64,000 nucleotides of DNA. Origin: Effrenium voratum. Its lineage: Eukaryota; Sar; Dinophyceae; Suessiales; Symbiodiniaceae. A program made the position numbers and the translations under genes. The stretch spans positions 294,001 through 358,000 of the forward strand of contig CAUJNA010002146.1 of assembly GCA_963377175.1 (NCBI GenBank), given 5' to 3'. This document shows, one piece after another, positions 22,450-34,410 of the stretch; within the stretch, counting starts at the first letter, position 1; each line of letters begins with the position of its first letter. Under the pieces are notes generated by a model, which worked only from the letters and a program-made list of their open reading frames with translations, was not told the DNA's origin and did not search any database.

Positions 22450-24120
22450 CGCATCCGAGCCCCCATAACCTGGCCAAAGATCTAGGGGTTGATGCCCCAG
22501 GGGAGTTGATCAACCTACAGGTTGTTCTACGGGTTGATTCCTTTTCCATTCTGTTCAACCATCGTTCTTTTCAAAAACCAGCTGCCTTCCCTGGGATTTT
22601 GATCAATAAGATGAAATAAGGACTCCCAAGTAAAGAAATCCCAGACTGGGTTTCGCTCCGGCAAATATTGGGCAGAGTGAGCTCACTCAATACACCCCCT
22701 ACACCCACTTTCCACCATTTGTTTTGCATGATGTCAACCCCTGACCAAAAAGAGAACACCTGGAGTGAGTAGTTTGCCCAACGAAAATGGAAACTTCGGA
22801 GACCTCCCATCGTATCCTATTCCACGAGCGTTCCGACTCGCAAGAGCCATGGGATTGGCGCCGAATGGCAGTGGCCCTTAGCTTCTGACGTGGCTGCTCT
22901 GGATCTGAATCAGTATACGGAAGGGAAGAAAAGGTGGAAATCATTTATACAGGTTCAATGTCGACATGTGATTCATGCTCCATGCGGCAATGGTTCATAC
23001 CATTTTGGGTCCCGACACTTGTATTTTTGGGGGCCGCTTGGCCAATGTAAGAAATTGTACAGTGTCATTGACAGAGGTCCTTGGGGTAGTTTCCAGTTGC
23101 TAAACCAAGTGCTCGTGGGGAGGAAATCGAGCACGTTGAAAAGGGCAAACCAATTCGTCCAGGAACTTGGCACCAATTGCTCCAAACCAGCTTAGGTGTC
23201 CAATTAAAACCCCTTTTTGTGGGAGTTGACATACCCCCTTGAGGTTGATATCTGGCGAGTACTGGGTTTGGCTCACGAACCGCCTGGCCTCTGTGTGGCA
23301 CCTCAGTCGGCTGGAAATGATGGGACGGCGTTTTCCTGGCTGAGTGGACTGGTCAAATGAATCCAAACTGTTCGTTTAGATGGGGTGGGGTTTTGTTTCT
23401 AGGGCTGGTCTTTTCCTAGCAACCAAAAAATACCGCATCCCCAAAATGGTCCAAGCTCCAAGAGTTTCAAGTCGATTGGAACTAAGATCGAGTGAGGGAT
23501 TCGATCCGTTAAACGATTGGGGTCAACTGGGTCATTGGAAACCGCATTTTGCTCATGAGCTCGTAAGAGGGTAAATGGTCCTCCTGCTCGTCCCTTAAAC
23601 CCAGCCAGCCAATTCAACCATCATTGTTTGCCTAAGAGCGAGTAAGGCAAAACCAATGCTTTATTTCGGACCTGTTTAAGCCTTACAACCCCTATCAAAC
23701 CAGCAAACCATCTACTAAAATTGCGAAAGGGAATACGGAGTTGGGCGCTGAATTGGACAGGCCAAACGCCGATGTAAACTTCAAATTACTCTGGTGGCAC
23801 TGGATTTGTGCGCCCCAAGCAGGCATTTTTGAGACCCCATTCGGGCAAGGGTGTGGAATGTGGAATTCTGTCCAGACGCTCATGCCCCCTTCTAAGGAAC
23901 CGTGAGACAGCTCCTTGTTGAAGGCCCACCTAGTATTCGTGAGCCTTTGGGTCCTCAAATGAATCCCGAGCCTGGACGTCCCACCAGGCCACTAAGCCCA
24001 CCCACTGGGAACATTTCCCTACTGCCGGCTAGATGGCCAAATATGAGGCAAAGTGAATCGGCATGGTAAATCCGCCTCGAGGGACCTGGGACTAACAAAT
24101 TTATCCCTTCGCCTTACACC
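22450..24120. other. Intronic or intergenic stretch, little recognised
   Basis: No exon with both good splice signals and bias. A short frame ending in a GTGAGT donor on the plus strand (MSTPDQKENTW, 22727 to 22760) was seen but not called. Confidence 0.55.
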
Positions 24121-24121
24121 A

Positions 24122-24222
24122 CCCGGGTCATGACCCCTAGGCAGACTGAATTTTGAAGGGGACCTCCAATGGAGAACCCAAAAAAGCCCGCGGAAACAGT
24201 CTCAGTTTTCAGGATCGAGACC
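24122..24222 (+). repeat. GGTCATGACCC / AATGGAG interspersed repeat copy
   Basis: GGGTCATGACCCCTAGGCAG, GACCTCCAATGGAGAACCC, then CAGTTTTCAGGATCGAGACC, matching the order of the 10.6 kb copy. Confidence 0.78.
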
Positions 24223-24841
24223 CGCAAGGGCAACGCCTGAATGGGGTTCGAGTCCCCCCGCCGAGATCTCCCAACTCCAGGATTGAGGCCGAGCGGGCTA
24301 GAAGCTATCGATTCTCGGCTCAGCAAAAACCGGCCCTGGGACGGATTTGCCCAGCCAAAGTTGTGGCTTGTTTTTGTGTGTGTGTTTCCTCTTCTTTTTC
24401 TTTTTTTTGGGGGGAGGGAGGCGAAGAAACCCTAGAGGGTCCAAGTAATTACCTTCTGAGAAGAAGTTGAGGGGCCAAACAAGAGTTCAACAAGAGGGAG
24501 TTCCGTTCCACAATACAGGGCAAACCACAAATGCGTGTGTTTCTTGAGGCTCGGTACTTGTTTTCAGGCTGGTTTGAAAGGAAACTGACTGGAAAACGCA
24601 CGCTTTGTTGGGTCCCCCTATTTTGACATATACCCAAATGGCAAAACTACTCCCACATTCCCAGTTTCTATTCCGACCTCCTCCCACAGCCTTTGAGAAT
24701 TGGTTCTTCTTTGCACCCAAGCTACCCGCCACCCCACTACAAAATAAGCGCTTTTTATTGAGCGCACATTTAAACCAAACAGGTGTCCATACGTGATCTC
24801 GCAAAAACAAGAAAGAAAGCAAAACACAAAAAGAACATGCC

Positions 24842-24936
24842 CCTCCGCATGCTCGCCCGGCAGATTGGGAGGGGCACCGACCGGCTCTTGGCCCACTCCT
24901 TGAAGATGTCATCGCCCCTCTCCTCGCGGCACATGC
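24842..24936 (-). CDS. Coding run of unrecognised protein
   Basis: Reads CREERGDDIFKEWAKSRSVP then LPICRASMRRG, with almost every codon ending in G or C. A stop lies just upstream in frame, so the exon starts within this run, probably after GGAGAG at 24918, or at the internal ATG (24934). No clear donor was found downstream. Confidence 0.55.
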
Positions 24937-25283
24937 AAACACATCACCAGAGAGACATCATATTTTGGATGTCTCTGTTGGGGGATCCCAAAGGTTGTTC
25001 TTGCCTTTTGGTTTCCCTTTGACAAAAAGGGTACCCTAAAAAAGAGTCACAACCCTATGTATATATATATATATATGTATGTATAAATATACATGCCCTG
25101 TACATATCGGCTATATTGTGGCTGTATATCCCATTAAACCCTTGGGAGTGTTTGGGGGGCAGTGGCAAGCTTAGACAGGCTTCCAATTCCAAACCCCTGG
25201 GCCGAAGGTTCCTTGACAGAAATCACTGGATGTCCCCTTAAGTGTTGCCATTTGCTGGTGGGGTCCGTTGAAACGCTCCTCAC

Positions 25284-25310
25284 TTTTGGAGGTTCCAAGG
25301 GAAAGGAATC
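25284..25310 (-). CDS. 27-nt exon candidate
   Basis: Nine codons, DSFPLEPPK, phase 0 at both ends, between CGCGACCCAG and a GTGAGG donor. Good splice signals but little protein evidence. Confidence 0.33.
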
Positions 25311-26491
25311 CTGGGTCGCGATCCGTTTGCCCCATTTTTGCAACCACCCGAATATTCATGCACCTTCCAATCCGGGCCCGATGGAAGAATCCTAATCGCG
25401 ACCAATTCCTCCAGCGAAAACAGACCCATTCGGAGGAAACCAACAACTGTTGGGACTGTTGGGGGAACCCTGCAACAAAATATCGCCCCCCTCTCCACCC
25501 CCGCCCCCCCCCCAAAAAAAAAAAACAAAACAAGGACTGATCCCCCGCAAAAGAATAAGAACGAAAAGAAACAAAGGGGAACACCACCCCCTGGACGGAT
25601 TCGGTGCCTCGAAGCTGAAGAGCTCTTGGATGGGCCTCTTTTGGCTTTGGCACCGCCTGGTCCGCAGAATTCGCTTTCCCCGCCCCCTTTTCCCCCTGCA
25701 ACCTGCAGTCCTACTAGAAATGCAGGATATCTGCATCGCGCCAGATGAAAAGGATGAAAAAACGGTTCAGCCAGGGTTCAGCCAGTCAGGTTCGGAGGGT
25801 TCAGCCCATGTCCAGTGGTCCCCTGGTTTGCCTAACCCAAAGAAGGCCAACCACTGGGCGGAAGGAAGCGAGTTGAGCCCATCCCACGTGCCAGCGGGTT
25901 GCCTCTGGTGCAAACCCGAAAAACTATATTCCATGAACTCAGGGAGTGAGCAACATGGTCTTTAGTGTTGTATTTGCTAAACAACAACCAAGCAAGCAAG
26001 CAAGCAAACAAACAAAACAAAAACAAAACAAAACAAAAAGCAAGCAAACAAACAAACCCGTGTTTCAGGACACTTGACGCTTACGGCGCTGGGTTTCCAT
26101 GGAGAAGGCACCTGTCTATAGCTTTTGTTTAGAAGGAACTCTCCAAATGACCAACCCTCGGGGTCCGATAGGGTCCAATTTGAGTGGAGGGCCCCGAGGG
26201 TCTGCATTGAAAGTCCCCCTCAGGGAAAGCCACTGATAATCTGCAGAGAGCTCAGGGTGAAGGACAAAGGACGACAGCCAGCGCTCGCTACAATTCCCCT
26301 TCAAACATCACGAGCAAGCTCATAACAAAGGACACCCTTTCACAAACTCAGTTCCGTGGGTTGGAAAAGAAAGCTTGGACTTCTTGCTTGCCAGCATGAT
26401 TCCAGCAAGTCAAACTCCAAAGAAGAAGTCAATGAGCTCCACCATGAGAATGACACCCTTTGCAAAACCTGGCGAAACGGGCTTCCCCCAC

Positions 26492-26612
26492 CTGCCCCCC
26501 ACTCCCTGAACAAGCCCGAAGGCGCCACGCGCCTGAGCAACATCCGCAGCAGGGCGCGATGCTGCGGATGATCCAAGTTGAGATTGTAGTGGGCCGTGGG
26601 GTCTGACTGTTC
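26492..26612 (-). CDS. Exon of unrecognised protein
   Basis: Forty codons plus one base from a TTTTCCCGAG acceptor to a GTGGGG donor. Reads EQSDPTAHYNLNLDHPQHRA, LLRMLLRRVAPSGLFREWGA. The frame is clear by codon bias. The leucine and arginine rich helix (RALLRMLLRRV) suggests an amphipathic segment. No family recognised. Confidence 0.62.
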
Positions 26613-27572
26613 CTCGGGAAAACGCAGCCTCGCGCACCCGGGTAACCTCTGCTTTCCGGAAGGTACTTGCTGTTTTTGCATTCAGAACCTTGGACCCGAA
26701 GAGGTCCGAAACCAGAACCAATGGAAGTCCCTTTGCACTTTCTCTATGGACGGTATGGAAACCAGCAGTCCTTGAAGAAGAAACATGCTCTAGAACATAG
26801 AAAAACATGCTCTAGAACTGATGCTTTCTATAGTGGGTTCCATTTCAACCTGCAGAGTGGAAAGGTGATTCTGGGTTGCCAAGACGGAAATTGATTTGAC
26901 CAAAACGGGTCTGGAAACGACCCAAACATCACTTCACTACGGCATTGGTCTTTGAACCAATCCCGGGTTGGTCTCAATGACCAGAGGCGACCAATGGATA
27001 CTTCCAAACAGAAAGGGCCCTTCGAACCCTCTTTGGGACAGGGCCAGAAACATAGCGTGAGACTTTGGGTAGAAACGCAGTAACCCCTCAAAAGGCTGCA
27101 GGTCGAACCCCTTCAAAGACCAACTAAAAAGGGTCACCCATTGGCTGTATTTGCCACGAGAAACATCTGGCTGTGGGTCAAAACCAATGGTACCATTTTG
27201 GGGGACAACCGGGCTTTTGACCCATGAACATCTGACTGCTGCAAAAAAAAACTAACACTGCAAAGATTTGGAGGAAAGCCAGCTCATGTTATGCTGGCTT
27301 GGCCTCATAACTGAGCACTGGAGCGTTCAAACCACATGAGGAAAGTAGACATAAGAATGAAAGCTCGGTTGCTTTCTGCTCCCCTGCTAAAGGTTTAGCT
27401 TTTAGTGGTCTAATGGAAAAAACATTAGTTGGCAGAAAGTTTAAGTCCCAGCATCCAAGCAAAATGCACCAAAGAAGGTTATAAGGGGACTAACCCCAGC
27501 TAGCCCACTTCTATCCATAATTATAACCTAAGTTGGTTGAACATCCAAGCTCGGACACTAATACGTCCTTAC

Positions 27573-27596
27573 CTGTGAATCCCAACCCTCGCTTGG
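27573..27596 (-). CDS. 24-nt exon of unrecognised protein
   Basis: Between TCCCGGATCTCAG and a canonical GTAAGG donor. Reads AKRGLGFT when joined to the previous exon. A longer reading without the upstream intron, starting MLFSVRRPRHGFVEK at 27714, is also open through to this donor and cannot be excluded. Confidence 0.45.
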
Positions 27597-27702
27597 CTGA
27601 GATCCGGGAGACAAAATCAATCTGCTGAAAACACTTAAGGAACATCACGGCTTCCCCCTCCCCCACGAGCTTCTCAACGAAACCATGCCGGGGTCTTCTT
27701 AC

Positions 27703-27753
27703 CGAAAACAACATTCACCACCGTACAGTATGCCAATTCTTCATGCGCAAGAT
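27703..27753 (-). CDS. Exon of unrecognised protein
   Basis: Fifty-one nucleotides between CTCTAAG and a GTAAGA donor. Reads LAHEELAYCTVVNVVF. It leaves one base, which with the CC opening the next exon (27.6 kb) gives alanine, so the pair is phase-consistent across an intron of about 106 nt. Confidence 0.5.
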
Positions 27754-28105
27754 CTTAGAGCATGGAGCTCATATCAACCCTGAGCCCAAACAATTAGCAT
27801 GGGCTCTATATTCGTATTTAGTCAGTACAGTTGCAACTAATATAGTGAGTATGCAGGCCCTAAACTCCTCGATCGATCTGGGCATGGAAACAACATGTAC
27901 CTCACACAGGTCACATAATGTCGACCGATTGATGAACCCATCCTTCTAATAGGGGGTCTACATCACAGGGTATCACATCCCCCTTCTCCGGTTTCCTCCA
28001 TTCGCCGAAAAGCACGGCCTTCTTCAAGTCTTTGGGGTTGCAGGGGGTCCAGTAAAGCCCAACTTCTACCCTGGATCTGGTGACTTGGCAAAAACCGCCT
28101 GACGT

Positions 28106-28173
28106 AAGTAGGTTATAACCAATGTGTTTATTCGTGAGAACCCCACCCCACTTATATCCGTTGTAACCTACTT
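28106..28173. mobile_element. MITE-like element, AAGTAGGTTAYAACC family, copy A
   Basis: 68 bp with 14-bp inverted repeats (one mismatch). A second copy is at 17591 to 17668 and a single end at about 27525. Confidence 0.75.
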
Positions 28174-28351
28174 CGCGGTTTGAACACAATAATTAACAGG
28201 TCTCTAACTGACAGTCAGGAGGAATGGGCCCATCCCAATCTTCTGCCGAAAGCGGGTCAGTGTTGGATTTGTGTCTTCATTCGTGCCCAGCTTGGTTTTT
28301 GGGCTCTGTCTCCGCCGCACTTCTCTTTTGCATTTTGCATCAGTGTGACAC

Positions 28352-28414
28352 GTGTGCCTCTGGCAACTGCCGCGCCAGAATACTTATCAAGTCTGTGCAC
28401 GCGTTAGGGATGCG
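28352..28414 (-). CDS. Candidate early exon of a downstream gene
   Basis: After a CTTCCCTTCTAG acceptor, reads RIPNACTDLISILARQLPEA then H, ending at GTGTCA. Overlapping it, a frame that starts at 28457 reads MSAVSEAVFPSSASLTRAQ with high third-position G/C and could be a first coding exon. The two are alternatives. Confidence 0.4.
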
Positions 28415-29638
28415 CTAGAAGGGAAGACGGCCTCACTCACCGCGCTCATGATTTCACCTCAGTCAGGTGGAAAGAATTCCCCTTCCTAACCAGGAAAATA
28501 ACGTCCCCCCCCGCCCCCGTCATCTTCCTACCATGTACGGAGAAAGGCCTCTCGATTCATTGAGGTTACGCCACGCTTTCCGTATGGTACCCACCCAAAC
28601 GCTCATGCAACCTGGGGAGGAATCGAGCCTCTTGGGAGCACCAAAGAAGAAGGGCCCTCAAGTTGCTTCTTTTTGAAGGTCTGAGCAGTATTCGTAAGCC
28701 TTTGGGTCGGAGATCATAGTGCCTAAGGGTCATGGCCCGCCCATATGGGCCATCCAATGGAGAACTCCGACCAATTCCTGGGGCCTTGAAAACACGCAGT
28801 TTTAAGGGTCATGGCCCAATGCAACCCCCACAATGGGGCCGCCCAAAATAGGGACCCGGGAAACAAGGAAGTCTCAAGAGTGCAGTGGCTCACAGCCTCA
28901 ATCGACTGCACGGATGTATCAATCAAGTGCTCCTTCTGCGTCCATTTGCCACCCTGAGCCAACCTTCCATTGGACTAAAACTGGCCCTATATTACATATA
29001 TATATATAGGGATAACCACTGTTGCAAGGATTTGGTCCTATGGAGAACCCGAATCACGAAGTTTAAGGGCCCGAAAAAGAACAACCATGTTGAGGAACCA
29101 AGAAACTCTTCGGACTCTGCTTGGAAACCTGGAGTTTTCAGCATCGTGGAATACGATGCGCAAATACCGGTCACGTTACTCGAGTCAGCCGCAAGCCGAC
29201 AATGGGAACTGTCAAACTTCTAAAACCGACCCGAAGGGACATATACAAGGGTCCGTTCTTTGACCTCTTTACACCTCAAGCACCATCCCAGGGCACCAAC
29301 GGACGTACCAAGCCTATGACCCTATGCTGGCTTGCTTCCACCATCCCTAGACGTCCAACTATTTGGGCCCTAACTGGGACCGTTTTCAAGGGCCCCGGAG
29401 GAATTGGTCCCGATTCCCCGGAATTGGTGTGGATTCGGGCTCTTTATCGGAGGGCCGTTTGGAGGGGTCTGCGTAGGGGTCATCTTCATGGTCAAAAGTC
29501 AAAGCTGCCATTCCCTTTATCCTTGGGGTCGAAATTCCTGAAGGGTTCACAGACTACCAAGCAACCAAGCAAACCCCGCACGTGATAGAACCCATTTCTT
29601 TCCCGCATCCACCCGAAGTGGGATCTATGAGAACTCAC

Positions 29639-29673
29639 CCGTCCAAGAGCACTCTTTTTATGGGTACATGGGT
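29639..29673 (-). CDS. Candidate exon
   Basis: Thirty-five nucleotides after CCCTATTGTAAGACAG, ending at a canonical GTGAGT donor. Reads THVPIKRVLLD. It lies below the possible channel stop, so it either belongs to a next gene or shows that the channel gene continues. Confidence 0.35.
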
Positions 29674-29884
29674 CTGTCTTACAATAGGGGAACCACGAAA
29701 TGTGATTGTTTGGGGTTTCCTTTTAAACCAGGCCCTCCCCCCCCCAAAAAAAAAGAGAGAGGAAAAACAACAAAATACGTTGAAGAACCAGGTTTCCTCG
29801 GTTCTTGATACCTCGGATAGTCAGCTGGCATCATTTGACATATCCTGTGGGTGGGAGAGGTCCCTCCCTCTGAGGCTGAAGCGA

Positions 29885-29944
29885 TCAGGACTTCGCCCAG
29901 TGCTTCGGTGCATCCTCCGGCATGACGCGCTCGTCGCCCACGGC
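29885..29944 (-). CDS. Possible last exon of the channel gene
   Basis: After a CCCCCGCAG acceptor one frame reads AVGDERVMPEDAPKHWAKS and then a TGA stop, with 17 of 19 codons ending in G or C. A second frame (GGCTEALGEVLIASASEGG) has no stop and keeps phase with the exon at 30.1 kb. If the first is right, this is the end of the channel gene. Confidence 0.5.
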   Translation of the reverse strand, partial: AVGDERVMPEDAPKHWAKS

Positions 29945-30109
29945 CTGCGGGGGAGTCCCTTGGAAGCTGAGGCGGGAGGACGCCAATGAGACGCAAGCCC
30001 AGGGATCCCCAACAGCACACCCTTCACACACCTCATCGCATGGGTGACCCAGACTCATCAATCCATCCTACTGATACTGGGGTGGTCCCTCAGAAGTCAT
30101 GAACCTCAC

Positions 30110-30158
30110 TACAAGGGGACACCCCTATGTTGATCAACCAGGGGTTCATCAATCCGGG
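30110..30158 (-). CDS. Channel C-terminal exon candidate
   Basis: From a GTGTGAG acceptor to a GTGAGG donor. Reads PGLMNPWLINIGVSPC, with strong codon bias. Starts in phase 0, as the preceding candidate ends. Confidence 0.42.
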
Positions 30159-30243
30159 CTCACACGATGCGGAACCCGAACTTTTAAACGAAAAGCGAGG
30201 TTCCATGAAAGTGGACAGGGTCAAACTCCCCCCCCCCCCCGGC

Positions 30244-30290
30244 CTTCTTGATCTCCTTCTCTTCCAGAGCGATGAGTTGCAAAGTGCCTT
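30244..30290 (-). CDS. Channel C-terminal exon candidate
   Basis: Reads GTLQLIALEEKEIKK, a charged helix, ending at an apparent GC donor (GCCGGG) beside a C/G homopolymer. A second frame is open. The acceptor is one of several AG dinucleotides, so the start is uncertain. Confidence 0.4.
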
Positions 30291-30506
30291 CTCGACTCGA
30301 CACTCGATCCAATCCACAAAGGCTCCACGCAAATACCCATCCTGTTTGGGTGTGCCGAAAAAAACATCTGAAAACACAATGGCCACTCAAACTTTCTCCT
30401 AGTGTTCAACCTGACAGAATGGCCTTGGGGCTATAAACAATGACGGCTATGTATATATATATATATGAATCACGCAGAGAGACATCATTTCTTAAGATGT
30501 GCTTAC

Positions 30507-30538
30507 CCAGTCCCAGACTTCAAACTGGTGGAAGTTCC
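30507..30538 (-). CDS. Channel C-terminal exon candidate
   Basis: Thirty-two nucleotides between a TTCATAAG acceptor and a GTAAGC donor. Reads NFHQFEVWDW with high third-position G/C. FEVW recurs in the exon at 21.9 kb. It lies after S6, so it would be cytosolic. Confidence 0.45.
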
Positions 30539-31453
30539 CTTATGAACATTATGATTTCGTGATTTGGGCGTGTCCTGTCTTGAGGATGCCCCCTTGGTGT
30601 TTGTTGGTTGAAGGGAAGCCAACAGGAAACCACCCTGTTCTCGGGTTCGCCTGTTTTGGGTCCACCACAGGAGATCTTCCGCCAGACAAACAGATGCTTG
30701 CTCAGGGCCCGAAAAGTACTTGTGCTTCTGGCCCCTGCGACTTGTTCCAAGGGCCTCTGAAAAATGGTCGCGAATCGGGTTCTTCTTTGGAGGGCCCGAA
30801 CGTGGAGTCAGACTTAGAGGGGCCATGAACCTTGGGTCATTGTCTTGATGGTGGTTCGGATCCCAAGATTTGAAATTTGCAATGCTTGCACAAACATCAC
30901 CCCCCCCCCCCAAAAAAAAAAGGCATGCAAAGAACATGTATGCCCTCGAAATAGAAGCGCCACTTTTCCCTTGCCTTGTCTATTCAATTTCATTCGCCTC
31001 TAAGATGGTTTCCACTATCCCGAAAGCACCCCAGGTTTAATAGGATATGCAGCCACTCTGTATTTAGTGTACACTATCATCACATGTATCTAATGTACGG
31101 TTTATTCTGGAAGGATCTAACACTATCTCATGTATGACAAAACCATAAAGGTATGTGCATCGCCACATGAACGGTGCCCCATTTTCCTCTGGCTTGGGAG
31201 CGGAAGCCATCTCAGACCCCCTAAAGTTGCAGAGTCTCTTGGCTTTAGGGCCCAGACAGCGGGTTTTTTCCAGCAGACCTGGCAATGGGTCAAAACCCCG
31301 TACCAAAATCCAGTGAACATCCCAATCCCCACCAAAAAAGGTTCTAAAATGAGTGGTGAATTCACCTACCAAATGGGATCCCAAAACGGTACCGTTGACA
31401 ACCACGGCCACCTGGGCATCTCCGAAGCAAAGGGAATCGAAGGCGCCTTTCAC

Positions 31454-31507
31454 CGCCTCCACGAGGATACCCACCGGGATGGAGAACATGGCGATTCCGA
31501 AGACCAC
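31454..31507 (-). CDS. Channel unit 2, S6 exon
   Basis: Starts after TTTCGTTCGCAG. Reads VVFGIAMFSIPVGILVEA, phase 0, ending at a GTGAAA donor; a later GTGGCC donor would add a further 14 codons (VKGAFDSLCFGDAQ). IPVGIL is the SxPxGxL-type gate of S6 seen in potassium and related channels. Joined to the pore exon it reads RLCIFYVVFGIAMFSIPVG without interruption. Confidence 0.8.
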
Positions 31508-31597
31508 CTGCGAACGAAACCGTTTCGCCCGCGCCGAAACCAAGCCGGGCGGGTCACTACCAAAAAGGGCGGCCAAAATCCGAGCGGACTGCAGGAA

Positions 31598-31690
31598 CTA
31601 GGTCCTCCAGTAGAGAGGGTAGAATCAGGGTATTCTTTTTTCTGTAGTCTGTTTTAATAAGGGAACCCAGGGCAGTACTGGGGGACCTAG
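31598..31690. mobile_element. MITE-like element, CTAGGTCCTCCAGTA family, copy A
   Basis: 93 bp with 15-bp inverted repeats (one mismatch), flanked by GGAA on both sides, a possible 4-bp target duplication. It lies just upstream of the S6 exon, in the intron after the pore exon. Confidence 0.82.
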
Positions 31691-32320
31691 GGAAGGTGGA
31701 GCTTTTCCTGATTTGGAGCCAGGGGCTTTAGGGGAAGTGTTCGCCCTTGGTCCTTGGCTCCTACGCAATCGCCGCGTTTGATCCCCGGCGGTTCGGACAC
31801 TGGACTCACAGGCGACGCTTTTGGGCCAATCGTTTGCCGTCTTCCCAAGTTCTTGCGGACCTTGAAAGGGGCAAGAGGACAAATCAAGTCCCCTGGCCTC
31901 TTTGACCCCTCAAAGGGCCCCTTTTGGGAATTGCTGCGCGAGAGCAGATGGAACTCGGCACCCAGCAATTTGGGGTTGCCTCATGCCACCAGGAATGATA
32001 TCATGCCCCACACACACATGTATTAGGAAAATGTGGGAAAAGGGCACCCTTCTTTGTGTTCCCAAAGCATCACTGGACCCTCAATTAGAGGGGTCGAACC
32101 GGGCCTCCATTGGCAGGTTTTGCCTCAGAGTGGGCAATGTTTGAGGTCCAAGTTTCTCAGGGTTGATTTCAAACTACCTTCCCACCAAACCCCATAAAAT
32201 TCGGACTAACTGGGCAGGGATCGCTGGATCTCCCCTTCAAGAGTTTCCAACCAAATGCCACTTTTGGAGGTCGAAAAGTGGAACATGGAGGTCTGGAGGT
32301 CTGGGTGTCAGCCCAGGCAC

Positions 32321-32407
32321 ATAGAAGATGCAAAGCCGCGAGCCCGCGTAGGTGAAATCCACATTGGCCCACTCCCCGGTCAGGAAAATGGAGCACCAAT
32401 ACATCGC
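32321..32407 (-). CDS. Channel unit 2, pore exon (FLTGEWANVDFT)
   Basis: Eighty-seven nucleotides after GGTTTTTGCGGAG, ending at GTGCCT. Reads AMYWCSIFLTGEWANVDFTY then AGSRLCIFY. The pore helix (AMYWCSIFL) and the filter-like TGEWANVDF sit where potassium channels have TVGYGD. The exon then opens S6 (RLCIFY), which the next exon completes in phase. Confidence 0.78.
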
Positions 32408-32952
32408 CTCCGCAAAAACCAAAAGCCGCGCAGTGCGAAAGTCTCTTTTCGGTGCTTCACTCCAGGTCTAAATAAGGGACCCTTTGGTGAACATCATTTG
32501 GGTGGGAATTCATGTCTACCAACCATGTGGAGGTGCCATTTTTAAAATGGCCTCTGTTTCAATCAAACTCCACATGGCGCTTCGCTTCGATGCTTCACTC
32601 CTCTCCCACCCGCCAAACGCAGAGAACCCCTGGCGAAATATGAAAAGATAATTGCCTAAGACAATGAAGGTCCTGAACCTTCCAATGATGCTTGTGGCCA
32701 CCCACTTTCCTTTCGGTTTTTGAAGGGCATTTGCCTTTGTTACACCTACTATGCAGGGAAATGGAATCACTGCAAATGCATTGTGGGGTGCTGTAAATGC
32801 AAATGTCCCCCTCAGCACGAACCGGGGCAAATGAACCCTGCCAAAGGCCTTTGTGGCGCCCCATGTTCAACCAGGAACTGGGTTGTTCACCCGGAACTGG
32901 CTAGAAGACGACACAAATTAGCCAATTCACGATCAAAGTAGGATCCTCCTAC

Positions 32953-33018
32953 CATAGCGCCGAAAAAAGTACGTGCCCATCACGACTGCCCGGACCTTCA
33001 AACTAAGCTGTTTGAGGG
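32953..33018 (-). CDS. Channel unit 2, exon before the pore
   Basis: From GAGACCCCACAG to a GTAGGA donor. Reads LKQLSLKVRAVVMGTYFFRR then Y. Basic and aromatic, probably a membrane-border segment. It ends one base into a codon while the pore exon starts in phase 0, so a small exon probably lies between. A 20-nt run after TTTCGCCAG at about 32.6 kb would restore phase but is unproven. Confidence 0.5.
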
Positions 33019-34059
33019 CTGTGGGGTCTCGTCTTTGGCGCGTTTTCGTGGGCAACCACCATCCGTCGATACCCGAGCACGCGCTTTTCTCCCATGCAAC
33101 CCAAGAACGAAACAATCCAGATGGAGATCCTGCGACCACCCCCCCCCCCCCCCCCGCATGCCCTGACAAAGGCCTCAGGCCCCCAAACCGATCGAACTGT
33201 CTATGGGCCGAATCCATGACGATAGGTATAGCCCTTGAACCCCCTGAGAACTTGGATCCGGCATGTGAACGAAAGTGAGTCAACTAGTCAGAAGCCAGCT
33301 CCCAAATCTCTTGACAGACCTTGGGGTGTGGGAAAAACCATTGGACTTTGTGCAAAGGCGCCCCTTTGCAGGCTGCTGTTCAAATAATCTGAAAACACGG
33401 CCATGCTCTGTTGGATTCAGTTGGGATAATCATTTTGGCCTGACTCTACGCCAGGCACTTGGGATGGATGAAGCCCATGAATACTTGATAACATCCACCA
33501 ATTCCACCTGGTGCAAAGAAGATTTGTCCGTCCAGGGTATGGGAAAACCTTCCAGTTGCCAGTATAGCCACTAAAGTAGGGAACCGGATATGGTTGCCTC
33601 TGGTTTTCCAGAACGGCTTGGTTGCCTGCCAGGAAAACTGCAAGCGCTGAGCTATTTAGAACCCCAATAAAGTACCCCAACTGAAAGGCTCACCCAGCTT
33701 GCAATTGAAGCGCCTCTCGCCTTCCAGACCTGCTTTGCTTCTCCCTGAAACCCTTTTGCTAGAAGCTGTGGTTGGTAGTGCAAGGGCTTAATTGATCTGA
33801 ACGGGTTTGCGGGCCACACTCTATCGACTATATTAGGACAGTATAGGGGAGTAAACCATACATGCAATCATTCTGCCCCTTCTTAACTTTTTCCCCCCAA
33901 GGGGGTCAAGCAAAAGGGAGTCTTCCCTAGGTGGCAGGGCAGGGTATCCTGAAAGCTCGAGAAGGACGACGTCCCCGTTGACGAGGCTCGAACGACCGCG
34001 TCGTTTTTGAAGGGCTATCCAAGGGTCTGGCCTCAAATGAAGGGGTGACCCCAAGGGGG

Positions 34060-34120
34060 TGAGAGGTTAATCCCGCATTAATCAATCTGCGGCAAATTAC
34101 TAAAGAGTGTTCACCAACCC
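34060..34120. repeat. GCATTAATCAA repeat, copy A
   Basis: CGCATTAATCAATCTGCGGC, then GTGTTCACC, shared in order with 40098 to 40155 (CGCATTAATCAACCTGTGGC). Both lie in introns of the channel gene. Confidence 0.75.
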
Positions 34121-34410
34121 CCCGAATCGCAGAGCTCGAGACCCAGATTAATCCTGGCTCCCATTGACAAAGAGAGAGAGAGCGAGTAACTTTCCTGAGC
34201 AGGTTGGCCCAATGAAGATCAAACTTGTTGATTCTTCCCAAAAAGGGTCGAAATGTAGAAGCCTGGTTTGAGGATATGGGTTTTCTAAAACACGGGGCTT
34301 TCCACCTAAAGCGCCCGAAAACCTTCGGGCTGTGGGCTCCCCTAAGGCGAGAGCCTTTTTGGTAGGAACTGAGCCTGGGGCTTCTTTGTCCCTTGCGAGA
34401 TGTCACGTAC

